Source of the DNA: Polytrichum commune | Taxonomy: Eukaryota > Streptophyta > Polytrichopsida > Polytrichales > Polytrichaceae | Reading direction: 5' to 3' | Length of the DNA stretch: 64,000 bases | NCBI GenBank assembly: GCA_950295325.1 | Contig: OX485803.1 | Coordinates: 64,867,554-64,931,553, forward strand | Shown: piece by piece, positions 13,096 to 23,708 of the stretch | How the letters are laid out: each line of letters begins with the position of its first letter | Position numbering within the stretch: the first letter of the stretch is position 1 | Translations under genes and position numbers: made by a program | Notes under the pieces: generated by a model | Database searches by the model: none | Told to the model about the DNA's origin: nothing | Seen by the model: only the letters and a program-made list of their open reading frames with translations

Positions 13096-13730
13096 GCTAC
13101 AATGGAGAGGGGAAGGCTAGTGCATCTCATGGCTAACTTTCTCACTCTCACTTAGCTGTTACACCATCCGCCCTAAAATCTAGGAGGGCTCTAGATCCTA
13201 GACGAGCATATTCTACACTTTGAAATCGGCACTGAAACTCACTCACTGGGTGTGTGTGCCCTGAGTTCAGTTAGACAAACTCAACCCACTCTTCTCTTCC
13301 GTTTCCATATCGAAGAAGATCCATTATCTCATCTCATAACATGCCATTATCGCCATTACCACTTCTGTATCGAAGTTAATACACTTCACCTCTTCCCATT
13401 TGACCCATTTCTCGCATCAAACGGCTTCGGGAGCTGGAAGTTCTCACACCCGCAAGCAAGCTCTCCTTAAGTACCGATCGGGAAACTTGGAGCCACTTTT
13501 TTTCGTAATCTCGCCCTCCCTAATTGTATGTTACGCACCTAATTTTTTGACTTGAATTTTTTTTTTGGGGGTGTTGTCCTTTTTTGCATCATCCAGGATG
13601 GACTGGGATTAAGTAGTATGATGGCTTCAGTGATGAGTGTGTAATAGTAGCCTTGTTGCTTGAATGTGATGTGGTTGTGATTTTGTTGAGATTTTGAGCC
13701 TTATTTGACATATCTGTTGCTTGCTTGCAG

Positions 13731-13956
13731 TGAGGTATTTGATGCGGCCGAGTTTAGGTGAGCCTTAGGGTTTAAGGCTAAGCGAGTGCAGAGGAAGAGA
13801 TCTGTTCAACTTGTTCCATGTGGAGTGGATATAGCTAAGGGGGAGATACATAGCTCCGATGTTCAAGGATCTGTAATTGATTGGCAACGTAATTGATTTA
13901 GTGTGGAGCCCTACACACATAGTCTGGAAGGGCAAGGGTGTTGTTTACTTAGATAG
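13731..13956 (+). other. Probable 5' leader of the ARG1-like gene
   Basis: A good 3' splice site (GCTTGCTTGCAG, ending at 13730) precedes about 226 bp of leader before the ATG. This suggests a 5'-UTR intron upstream, with the first leader exon somewhere in the pyrimidine-rich stretch around 13250-13500. The donor is not certain (GTACCG at 13469 is one candidate). Confidence 0.4.
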
Positions 13957-16900
13957 ATGGCTGAGAAAATGGCAGAGGGGCAGGAATCCGGTACTGTAGT
14001 CACTCGTCCTCCTCCGGGACGCAGAGATCCTTATGAGGTTCTTGGTGTGACACGCGATGCCACAGACCAACAAATTAAGAGCGCATACCGGAAGCTGGCA
14101 TTAAAGTAAGTCTCTCGTTGTCTCTTTCTTGCTCTCTCTCTTCCTCTCTAACCTTGGTTTATTGCCATCAAATATCCATCTATCTTGCCATGCCATGCTA
14201 CTTGGGGCATGCTGTTGAGCATTTTCTTCTTACTGGAGACATGGTGGACCATGGTTCTGGTGAAGTGCGACATGCAATCGTTGCTATTCCCAGAATAGGG
14301 TTTTGGGATGGATTGGGGTTTCAGAGGTTTCAGAGGATGTGAATGTGTTTTTGATAAGATTTTTATTCCTGGGTTAGGGTAGAAGGAGAAAAAAGATGAC
14401 TCTGATGATGCCACTAGCTTGAATTACGGTGTTGCTTTTTGCCCTTTGAATTTCCATTCTGTCCTCCAATGCCCTGCACTTGTTGAGCATTTTCTGAATT
14501 CTGTACGGAGCATATACTATGGTTCTGGTGAACTGTAACATCTAATTGCTGCTATTCTCTGAATAGGTTTTTGGCAGGGTTAGGGTTTCAGAGGGATGTG
14601 TATGTGTGTTTGATAAGGTTATTATTCCTGGGTCAGGGTAGATGACTCTGATGATGTGGCCACTGGTTTGAATTATGGTGTTGCTTGATCTTCGAGTTGT
14701 TCTAAGTCTATATGTAATTATCAAATGGGCATGATGAGGATTAGAGGCCCCTGAAGACTACTGCACCCTTTCAAAGGTGAACACCTTGAACGGCTGGGGA
14801 CAACCTGGCCTCTACCTGTGTCCTCCAAGGGCAAGCCCCTAGGTTCCCACATGGTGGGTTGAAAATGTCCAGTTTCACCTGGATGCCTCAATATGGTTGG
14901 GTGGACTGTAGGTGAATGCGTGCACTGGAAATCAAGTGCTAGAAATGTCACCCATCTGAGAACTATTCTGGCCTTAGGTGGCTTAACCTCGGAGTTCTCA
15001 TGGGGTCTAGGTTAAGGCCTTTGGCATAAGGCACCCTTGGGTTAGGTTAGGTTTGTGAGACTGCTTGGTTGAATTGTGCTGAACATCCAGAACACAGAAA
15101 TTGGCTAAATATGGAAGTGCTTCCAGGTTGTGGGTCTGTAACTTGAGGTTTATCTTATTTGGATTCAGACTTTGAGTAGTTAATCTAATTCAGCAATTAT
15201 GGTTTTCCTGTTCATTCTATGAGGTTCTATATGTATAGATTAGAAAGTTGTTTCCCTCCTTATTGAGGATCTGGAATGCTTTTTGACAAGCTCGCAGTGT
15301 CTCTGGACGCTGTCAAGGAATCTGCGCACCTAATTACATAGTCTATTGTTTTTGTCAGAGTGCATAATGACTGTATTGGGGTAGGGTGGTCGGGGTGTCA
15401 GAAATACATCTCCTCTTTTCAGTGTTGTGTGAAAGAGAGTTTGACCATGAATGTCTACAGGCCAGTCTTGTTTTCAAAAGGAACAGGCATTGGCATGGTT
15501 AGGAGGGACTTTGTTTTGTTGAGAAGTATTCACTTCCTGTACAATCTGTTTTTAAATTTCTTGAGCCAAATAATGTACGGACTGATAATTAGGCTTCTAG
15601 ATACCTTTTCCATTCAGAACTTAATGAAGTTGTGTCGGAAAGGGTTGTGTGATCTTTTCCTTTTTGCGATTGACACACTGAATTGTACATAAACCTTAAC
15701 AAAGTAAACACTGTTTCATGTATTCTCTTTTCTCAAGCATGATTTATCTATCTCATGGTTAATTCCAACAGGTATCATCCAGACAAGAATGGAAGCAGTC
15801 CAGAAGCAGCAGATAAATTCAAAGAAGTTGCTTACTCCTATGGGATTCTTTCAGACCCTGAGAAGCGGCGGCAATATGATGCTGCCGGGTTTGAGGTATC
15901 TTGAGCACTATTACTTCTCTTGTTGCTAACACAGGGGAACATAGTTACAGCTCCCTGTGTTAACAATTGGTCTGCACCTGCTTTTTGCAATTGGTGAAAA
16001 TAGTTGTAATAGAATCAATTTAGGACTGACTTGTTTTTTGTAAAAACTATTGATACCTTTTAGTACTGTTTTCAAATTCTGTTGTGATTGTCTCCTTAAA
16101 TCTTTGAAATCTTGTGCATCCTGGTTCAGGGTATCCAATGTTGTGTGTGTGCAGGTTGCGTGTTCATTATCATATTTAAATGTTCCTCTGGTCTTGGTCT
16201 AGAGGCTCAAAATGTCTGTGATAGTTTATGGATATCACTTGTATATATTACTGAATGTACACTTGATGGTTGCAGGCTGTAGATCTTGATGGGTTAGACA
16301 TGGAGCTAGACCTCTCAAATCTTGGGACTGTCAACACCATGTTCGCTGCTCTGTTCAGGTATATTGTTGCTTTTCACTGATTATAATGTCAAAGCCTCTA
16401 TTAAAAGTTGCAAGTACCATTATTTTCACTATCAAGATTTGAAACTACTTTTAGATGCATGCTAGACAACAAGCATGTGTCTTATAGGATCCACTTTTTT
16501 CCTGGCCTATAATCCCATTATTGTTATCAAAATGCACTTGATTTGATGTTCTGTATATATTGTACTTTTGGTACCTGGGCAGTAACTGATACATCCTGCT
16601 GTAACTTCCTGCTCTATCATAATTTCTTCTATTGTAAATTTTCTCTGTACTGTGAATGCTGTCTCTTGCAGTAAGTTAGGTGTTCCAATCAAGACAACAA
16701 TTTCAGCAACTGTCTTGGAAGAGGCCCTCAATGGAACAGTGACAATTAGACCTTTGCCCTTGGGCCGTCCAGTCAATGACAAGGTTGTCTATCATAAACT
16801 CCCATCTACAAATAACCCTTAGATCTTCTTAGTGACAAACATTGCAGGCGATAAATAGTGATGTTGGCTCCTCATCATGCATGCACCTTTTGATGAGTAT

Positions 16901-19900
16901 TAAGTTTGAACTCCAGCTATTAAAGAGCTAAGCCTGTGTTGCTTCTGATAATTGGCATTCTAGTGTTTGCATGAAGCTGTTTATTTATGCATATAGTAAT
17001 TGTTGGTTGGACAGGTGGAGAAGCAGGGAGCACATTTCTTTGGTATCACAATCTCTGAAGCACAGGCAGAAGCTGGTGTTGTCATTCGTGTGGTGTCAGC
17101 TGTTCAAAGCAAATTCAAAGTATGACAAGTTTTATCCTTATCATGGAGTTCTTTGTATCAATCACTTTTTCAATCACCTCATATTGAGTGCTTGAAGTTA
17201 CTGTATTTCATTGTTTGCCTTGCATTTGAAGTTAAGAATAAAGTCTGCTAAGAGCCCAGAGCTGTGTTCAAGTTTGTCTCTTCTGAGGCAGTAATTGATA
17301 TATGACAAGCTATAAGCACCTAACAATTAAGCATTGGTGTCTACAGCTGCTATATTTTGAGCAAGAAGAAAATGGTGGACTAGGTTTGGCATTGCAGGTA
17401 CTGTTATTTGGATCCCCATTTGGCAAGAGATGTTCTATTTGGTAGGTTGATCAGCATATTTCGTAAATCTTCACTGCACTTCACACTATCCAAATTGGAT
17501 GTAACCAATTTGTTTATGTTACACTTTGAGAAGGGCCATAATTGAAAATTGCATAATTCAAATAAGAATTTTCGTATTCTACATGCAAATGAATTGTTGA
17601 CACAACTTATTTGTCGTTCTTTGTATCTGGTCTGCTAATGAGTGTTGGATTTCCAGCCCTGTAGTGGAAATATAACCCACTTTGTGTTGGAAATCAATGT
17701 TCTTTTCCCGGAGCTACATTGTCCTGAAAATCTATAATATCTAGGACATGGTCAATCATTACATGTTTAGTGTGTATGGGTTTGTGATGAACATGTAATG
17801 TAATGGTTGTATGTAATTGTAGATTAGGTGTCACCAATTTAGACATCTGGTGGAGTTCTCTATGTTTTTGTGTGATGATTAAATAGCCACCTAAAGCATA
17901 GACATGATGTCCATTGTGCTGATAGTATTCTTTCATTGATATGTCCAGGAAGACAGTGTAAAATGTGGCAAGGTCACCTCTGCTGGGATGTACTTCTTGC
18001 ATTTCCAAGTCTACCGCTTCGATCCAACTGTAAATGCGGTGGGTATAAATCTTCTGAGGTGCTTTTGACTTATTGGTGTTTTGATTTTTCTGGTACAAGG
18101 TCACAATAAGTGAAAGTTTTACTTGTTTACTGGTCACTGATGCAACTCTTCCATTAAGTTCTAGCACTTGTCTAAGGGTACTTTCCATGTAGGCCGCTTG
18201 CCCACCAGATTCTAGTGGAAATGTAGATTCCACCTGGTGGACTCTATATTTCCACTAGAATATGGTGGGCAAGCGGCCTACATGGAAACTAACCCCAAGC
18301 ATTCTAAGGCAAGGCTTCATTTTAAGTTCCCCATCTCGACTTTCTAGTGCTACCCTGAATTCCTTAACCCTGAAATTTATTGCTGATAAATCCAGGTTCT
18401 CCTGTGTGCCTTGTTCCAAATAAGAAAAATATGGCCTGCACCAGGTCAGACATCTCCTAAAAGATATGTAGTAGTGGTTTGCAAACTTTCATCCCTTGGT
18501 GGATGTGCAGTTGTTTGCAGCGAAAGATCCAGATGCTGCATTTTTCAAGAGGTTGGAAGGACTACAACCGTGTGAGATGTCAGAGCTAAAGGCAGGCACT
18601 CACATTTTTGCTGTCTATGGTAAGTGTATTATTATGATTTTAATAATAAAAAGTCTTTAAATGATTTAATATCACTTTCTAGGTTGCTGTTGAAAGCTCC
18701 ACTGTCTGAACTTTGATTTTATGTAGATTGAAGCAATTGTAGGTGCAGTATGTTGATCTTTCTTAACATTTACAGAAACAAAGGTATCTCTGTTGTCCTG
18801 GTCAGATAAGTCAGTCTAATAGGAACTGTCAAGCGAGGTTGTGGTTTCAGGATACACCGGGTTTCTATTGGTGTATCTTGATGGGTTCTACTATTGGCTG
18901 ATTCTCAACTCGAAGGAAGACAATATATTTTAAAATCTAGAACATGAAGTGTTTGACTATAATCGTCTGTATGAAGGGGACAACTTTTTCAAGAGTGCTA
19001 GCTATACAATTGAGGCCATTTGTGCCGATTCTCATTTGGAGGCAGCTGTGAAGCTCAAGGATGTGGAAGCTCAAATTCTATCTAAGCGCAATGAGCTCCA
19101 TCAGTTTGAGACAGAGTACCATGAGGTATGATGATCTAATCTCACAACACCATTTATGGTATTTAGTGTCACTTGCCCTATTTTTAGGCGTATGACTGAC
19201 AACTTCACCATTACTTTCACCTCATGACACTTGACATTCAAGTGCGCTTACTAACATCTTGGCATGAGTATGTTCAATATTGTTATGAGGTGTATGCTTA
19301 TACTTGTGTTACACGATTGTTACAAGTTGACTAAAGTGTTCACAAATGACACTTGGCATTGGTATGTTCAAGAATATCTTTCTCTTGCATACTACAAGGT
19401 AAACACATGACACTTGCCATTAGCATGCTCAATAATATCTTCCCCTTGCATACAAATTGCAAAATTATCATCTCAAGTATCCCACCGTGCTATGCTAAAT
19501 GTCATCATGTAAATATTTTTTCACTTATGTTACTTATGTTGATGAATAGTATCATATTGGCAAATAGTGTTTGTGACACTAAATACCATAAATGGTGTAG
19601 TACAATGTGTTATTGCCATGGCTGGTTTTCCTTGGCAGTAAGCTGTGTTCATCAGTAAGGAACTATTGTAATACATGTGTGTAGCCTCAGAAGTAGTTTT
19701 CTAAATAGTTGCAATCAGATTGGAGTTCTCATTTTTTTGCACGTCACAGCAACTGCTCTAGTATCAATGACATATCCTCTAATTTGAATTTATGTATACA
19801 GGCGTTGGCTCGGTTCACAGCAGTAACATTGAGATATTCTCAGGAGAAACAAGCGGTATGTGAAGATTGGCTTGCCAGCCTGAAGTTTGATGGGGAAACC

Positions 19901-20383
19901 AAAATTAACTGTTTAAAGCTGTGGAGAACAAGGATGATTATAGTATTAGTCTTGTTGGTGCTTTTGGTGCACTTCGATATTTTGCCCTTGAAAGGGAGAG
20001 CAGCTGTCAAGAAAGACATTGCATGCTGTTATGAAAACCCATGCATTGATGTTGTGCTATGCGATTCTAGACAATCTAATCTCTAAAATTTATTTGGTTA
20101 ATTTCCAAGATAATTGTGGAGTTCATACTCTGATTTCCTGATGCTGCAGGTTGATGAGCTGCTCAAAAATCGTGAAAAGATACAAGAATCATTTACTTCT
20201 GTACCTGTAGCTCCAAAGAAAGTGAATAGCAGTGGAAGTGGCAAGGGTGTAGTAGAGGATGCTTCTGTAAGTGCAGATGAAGGAGAGTCCCCAACTATGG
20301 AAGAATCAGCTAGTGACAAAGCTGCAAAGAAGAAGTGGTTTAACCTCAATTTCAGAACAGGTGTTGGTTCTGCCGGAAAATGA
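13957..20383 (+). CDS. ARG1-like DnaJ-domain protein
   Basis: Homologue of ARG1/ARL (Altered Response to Gravity), a peripheral membrane J-domain protein needed for root and hypocotyl gravitropism in Arabidopsis (family knowledge). Coding exons: 13957-14105, 15772-15895, 16276-16358, 16672-16783, 17015-17119, 17347-17397, 17949-18038, 18511-18619, 18977-19125, 19802-19855, 20150-20383. They give 419 residues, close to the 410 of Arabidopsis ARG1. J domain about residues 24-90 with HPD at 52-54; conserved middle ([38 protein letters not shown]); coiled-coil-like segment (about 300-345, [13 protein letters not shown]); Ser/Lys-rich tail ending [11 protein letters not shown]. The start is the first ATG after the leader. 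A second in-frame ATG lies four codons on. Introns 1, 7 and 9 carry repeats or transposons. Confidence 0.93.
14214..14687 (+). repeat. Direct duplication inside ARG1-like intron 1
   Basis: Two copies, 14214-14436 and 14482-14687, share GTTGAGCATTTTCT at the left, TATTCCTGGGT in the middle, and GACTCTGATGATG followed by GGTGTTGCTT at the right. It is a diverged tandem duplication of about 220 bp confined to the intron. Confidence 0.7.
18182..18288. mobile_element. Near-perfect 53-bp hairpin in ARG1-like intron 7
   Basis: Starts TTTCCATGTAGGCCGCTTGC and ends with its complement GCAAGCGGCCTACATGGAAA. The 53-bp arms meet at a single unpaired base (18235) with three mismatches. The same end plus following bases (GGCCTACATGGAAACTAACC) recurs at 56153-56172, so it is a dispersed foldback element. 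No target duplication is obvious. Confidence 0.7.
19147..19598. mobile_element. TIR element in ARG1-like intron 9
   Basis: A 452-bp stretch with 26-bp inverted ends: left ACACCATTTATGGTATTTAG, right the exact complement over the first 24 bp. The same ends occur at 28511-28733 and, at one end only, around 29165-29191. It has no coding capacity. A target duplication is not clear. Confidence 0.7.
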
Positions 20384-22240
20384 TCCATCTGCTGAGTAAC
20401 AATGCGAGTGCTGACAAATGAATGAGATGTCTCATTAGTGAAACCTTCTTGAGATCTGAGGTGCCTTTTCTTTTTTTACCATCTCTCAGCTGAAGATGAC
20501 CTGGACCTTCCAGCTCAAACCACGTTATAGTATGAAGCGCAGGCCAAGCTGTCCCTGTAGTATACATGAAGAGAAGAGCCAGAGAGTGGGCCTGAAGTTG
20601 TCGTGTGTGGTATTAACTACATATTCTCTTGCTTTTTAATGCCATTACTAGTTTCTGGGTTAGAAAGGTCAGTCTAGGGGGAGTCAATTCTTTGATAGGT
20701 ATAGTTTCCATCATCTGACTCCTTTCTTTTATTTGAACACCTGAGTTGGGTATTGCATCAGGCAAGGTCACACAGTTCTATAATTTGGATTGTGTTGCTG
20801 ACGGAGTGCAGCCACCTGGCCTGCTAAATTGATTTGTGAAAGTCCCAGATCTCCAGGTAATTGGATCTGAATTTGGAAAGCAAATCAGCTTCTTTATGGG
20901 CCTTGAAATAGGCCTTGTATCTAAGTTACTGTCTCAAGCAATCTAAGCAATTTTGAACAGCAAGACCCCTTTTACTTTTGAGTAGGGGTAATCTCATGGA
21001 GCATATTTTGTCCTGACATCTTTAGCTCTGCTGTCTGTCACCCAGTAGTCATACATTGTATGTGGCCTTAATGTTGGCAATGTAATGGTGTGTTGTACTG
21101 AGTCCATGAGATGTTTCACACAATGTATAATAGAGTGGTCAAAGTGTGAACTTCAGGAAATTTGGTTTTCAAACTGTTACTGGCAGTGCGCCAGTTTACA
21201 TCCATTGGTGAAGGTTTTTTGATGAAGTTGTTTCCCATGTTGAGTGGCGATTTCTAAGCAACACATTTCAGAACTTATCATCTCCATTCCTTCTTATGCC
21301 AACTAAACTATCACCCAGAAAGATAATATGCAAAGCACCTGAGTTGCTTGGCCTCAAAGTTCTGGATTCCATAGCTCTTCAGGGACCAAGTTTAGTTAGA
21401 AACTTTTAGAACCCCCCAAAAATTTCCTGGAGTCTTTAAAAGTCTCTCAACTTAAAGAGGGTTTCCTAACAATCCCCCTTCAACAGTCACTTCAAACGAC
21501 AACCTGCAAAGGACTCGAGGACTGAGAAGTTTGAACTTTTATGACCCCAAAGCACTTAGAGTGGTGAGGACGGTACTTCTGCCCCCTCCCCACTTGACAT
21601 TAGCTAAGCCTAAAAGTGGGTTCTTAAAAATGAGCGTTCACACCATCGACATTATCTAGTGCCGAGCCTAGTTGGCAAATGATGTGGCATGGCTTAAAAG
21701 TGGAGGTTTTAAGCTAAAACTACTGACCCTCCCATCAGTACCAAGACATGAGGCAAGAATGTAGGACCTTTAAAAGTGTTGCCTCCCGCTCTTGTGATTG
21801 GTTGCTTTTAATCTTAGCTATGAGGGCACGAGGAGCTCCATTAACAAAAACTGATGATAAGTATTAAGGCATTTGGGGATGGGACAAAAACTATCCAACA
21901 TTCATTGGTTGGTAGATATAACAATGAACATGTGTGAAAGCTACTCAACTAAAACCTACTTGGAAATCTCCCGAGCAAGTTCTTGTAGGTGCATTGGGAT
22001 AGCCGGACGTGATCGCTATAACCGAGGGAGCTTTACCTGGGTTTTAGGGAAGTCTTTGGTTATTTGCTAATGTCAAGTGGGGAGGGGGCATTAGATGCTT
22101 TCTTTTCATTTTCTCGAAACAATGTATTTTAATTGCAGAGAAATTGGACTGGCAGATGCTCTGACTTTTCAAAAACATTATTTTTATCAAACTACGATGC
22201 TGACAACAGACAGACTGAACAGTAAGCAGAACTTATCTTC
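20384..22240. other. 3' region of the ARG1-like gene and spacer
   Basis: The first several hundred bases probably include the ARG1-like 3' UTR, but I find no well-placed canonical AATAAA. The rest has no protein signal. Confidence 0.4.
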
Positions 22241-22247
22241 GTTCTCC

Positions 22248-22280
22248 CACGTGGCGCTCACATGCGTATCCACGTCACCA
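22248..22280 (+). promoter_or_regulatory. G-box / ACGT motifs upstream of TSPO
   Basis: CACGTGGC at 22248-22255 and a second ACGT core in CCACGTCACC at 22270-22279 lie 23 bp apart. Such pairs are typical of ABA- or light-responsive plant promoters, and Arabidopsis TSPO is ABA-inducible (known). They lie about 1.45 kb before the TSPO ATG. That fits a promoter only if, as suspected, a 5'-UTR intron separates them. Function is inference. Confidence 0.35.
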
Positions 22281-23136
22281 ATGACCTCATCTCGGCGGAG
22301 ATCCCTTCCCTTAATTTTGAAATCTAGGAAATGTTGTAAACCTCCACGATTCTACAAAAACAGAACATGCCTGACGCTAAATGAATCAACTGTGGAGATT
22401 TGGGGTACAAGGATACGCCTTTGGTGAATGCTGTTGAAGCTTTGCGGTGAACTCGCAGTGTACTTTTGTTGTTCACTGAGATTGCTTTGCGTGTTGGGTA
22501 TTTGCGCTTTCGCACTTTGGCCGCCCTCTCAAGGAAAATTCGAGCTAAGTAACCCATACACGAAGGTGAAGGCTCCGATGCTCAAAAAGATCAGATCAGC
22601 CAAGAACTCAACTTGCTTTTTTTGTGCTCTGGATTTAGTGCCTGGCTGTATGAACATCTCAATATATGGTCTGGAGTTTTGAGTGCATGTTCACCTAGAT
22701 ATGCAAAATTGCAGTTATCTTTGGAGGTCAGTTCGAAAATTGCAGGATGTCGATGATGTTGGTTGATGGCTTATATGTGTGGGTCTCATTAGTAGGTCCT
22801 GTTTTTAGAGCTCACAGATTTCTGGATATGTGCTTCTTCCCAACTATTTGAGCTTGTTATAGGGAATCCGAATAGTTTTCTCTTTGAAGCAATGACATTT
22901 GTAGGTAATGGTGTAGGATTTGCAAGAGGTTTGGAGCACTCTCCGGGTGTCAACTGAGTATAGGAATCTTACACAAGTAGTGAATACTTATTGCTGGATG
23001 GCTACACTATTTACCATCAACATATATAAACCATCTTGACATGACTGGATGGCATCCAGAGTATATGTCATAAAGGCCACTCTAATTAACATGCCACATG
23101 AATTTTAGTCCCACACTAAAATCAGATTCACAGTGT

Positions 23137-23708
23137 ACTTTGCTCGAGTTGCATTCAAAGTGGGTTAGGCTTTTAAGAGTAGGTTACAGATTCTGGATAT
23201 GTTTTTCCCGCCCAAACTTGGTAATGAGAACATCCTTTATTAAACACGGAGTGTGATGTTCGAAGAGCAGCACGTCTTTCAATCTTCTTAGAACAATGTC
23301 TTCATTCTAAGTTGAGAGAAAAATGAAATTTTAATGAGGCTAGTGATACACCATAACCTTACTGGATTTCTATTCAAATTGAGAATAATTAAATATTAGG
23401 GTTAACTCACACTCCTTATGTGGTGGGTCAGCAGATGACTTTGCTTGAATTGCTCTTAGAGTGGGTTATGCTTTCAATGTAGGTTACACATTTTGGATAT
23501 TGAAAGACAATGATTCGTGATAACCAGAACAGTCTTTCTTTAATCATGGACAGTGATGATGTTTGAAGAGCATCATATCTTCAATCTTCTTAGAGAGACA
23601 ACTCCTGAATTTTTGCATGATGATGCCTATGATACACCATAGGATTTATCGACAAACCGATTAAATTAAAATGGTAGGGTTAATTCATGGTTTTTATGTG
23701 GTGAGCAG
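23137..23708 (+). repeat. Tandem duplication ending at the TSPO first splice acceptor
   Basis: Unit 1 (23137-23437) and unit 2 (23438-23708) share, in order, ACTTTGCT, GTGGGTTA, GTAGGTTACA, TTCTTAGA, GATACACCATA, TAGGGTTAA and TTATGTGGTG. Both units end in a splice-acceptor-like AGCAG followed by ATG. In unit 2 this ATG starts the TSPO reading frame. In unit 1 it leads nowhere. Confidence 0.75.

Larger units (their letters stand above)
9745..13250. other. Divergent intergenic region, repeat-rich
   Basis: This stretch must contain the promoters of both the PLC gene (leftward) and the ARG1-like gene (rightward). Nothing in it reads as protein. It contains a foldback repeat (11832-12069), members of two dispersed families (12548-12768; 12835-13095) and a TA microsatellite (12479-12500). 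I could not identify a TATA box with confidence for either gene. Confidence 0.5.

Noticed and set aside
17694..18233. A 179-codon open frame on the minus strand across ARG1-like exon 7
   Set aside because: It lies antisense to a confirmed exon, resembles no family, has no splice or start context, and starts inside the palindromic hairpin.
22095..22682. Overlapping open frames before TSPO as an extra gene or coding exon
   Set aside because: The frames have no TSPO or other family similarity and overlap each other in different phases. A 5' leader and promoter explain the region better.
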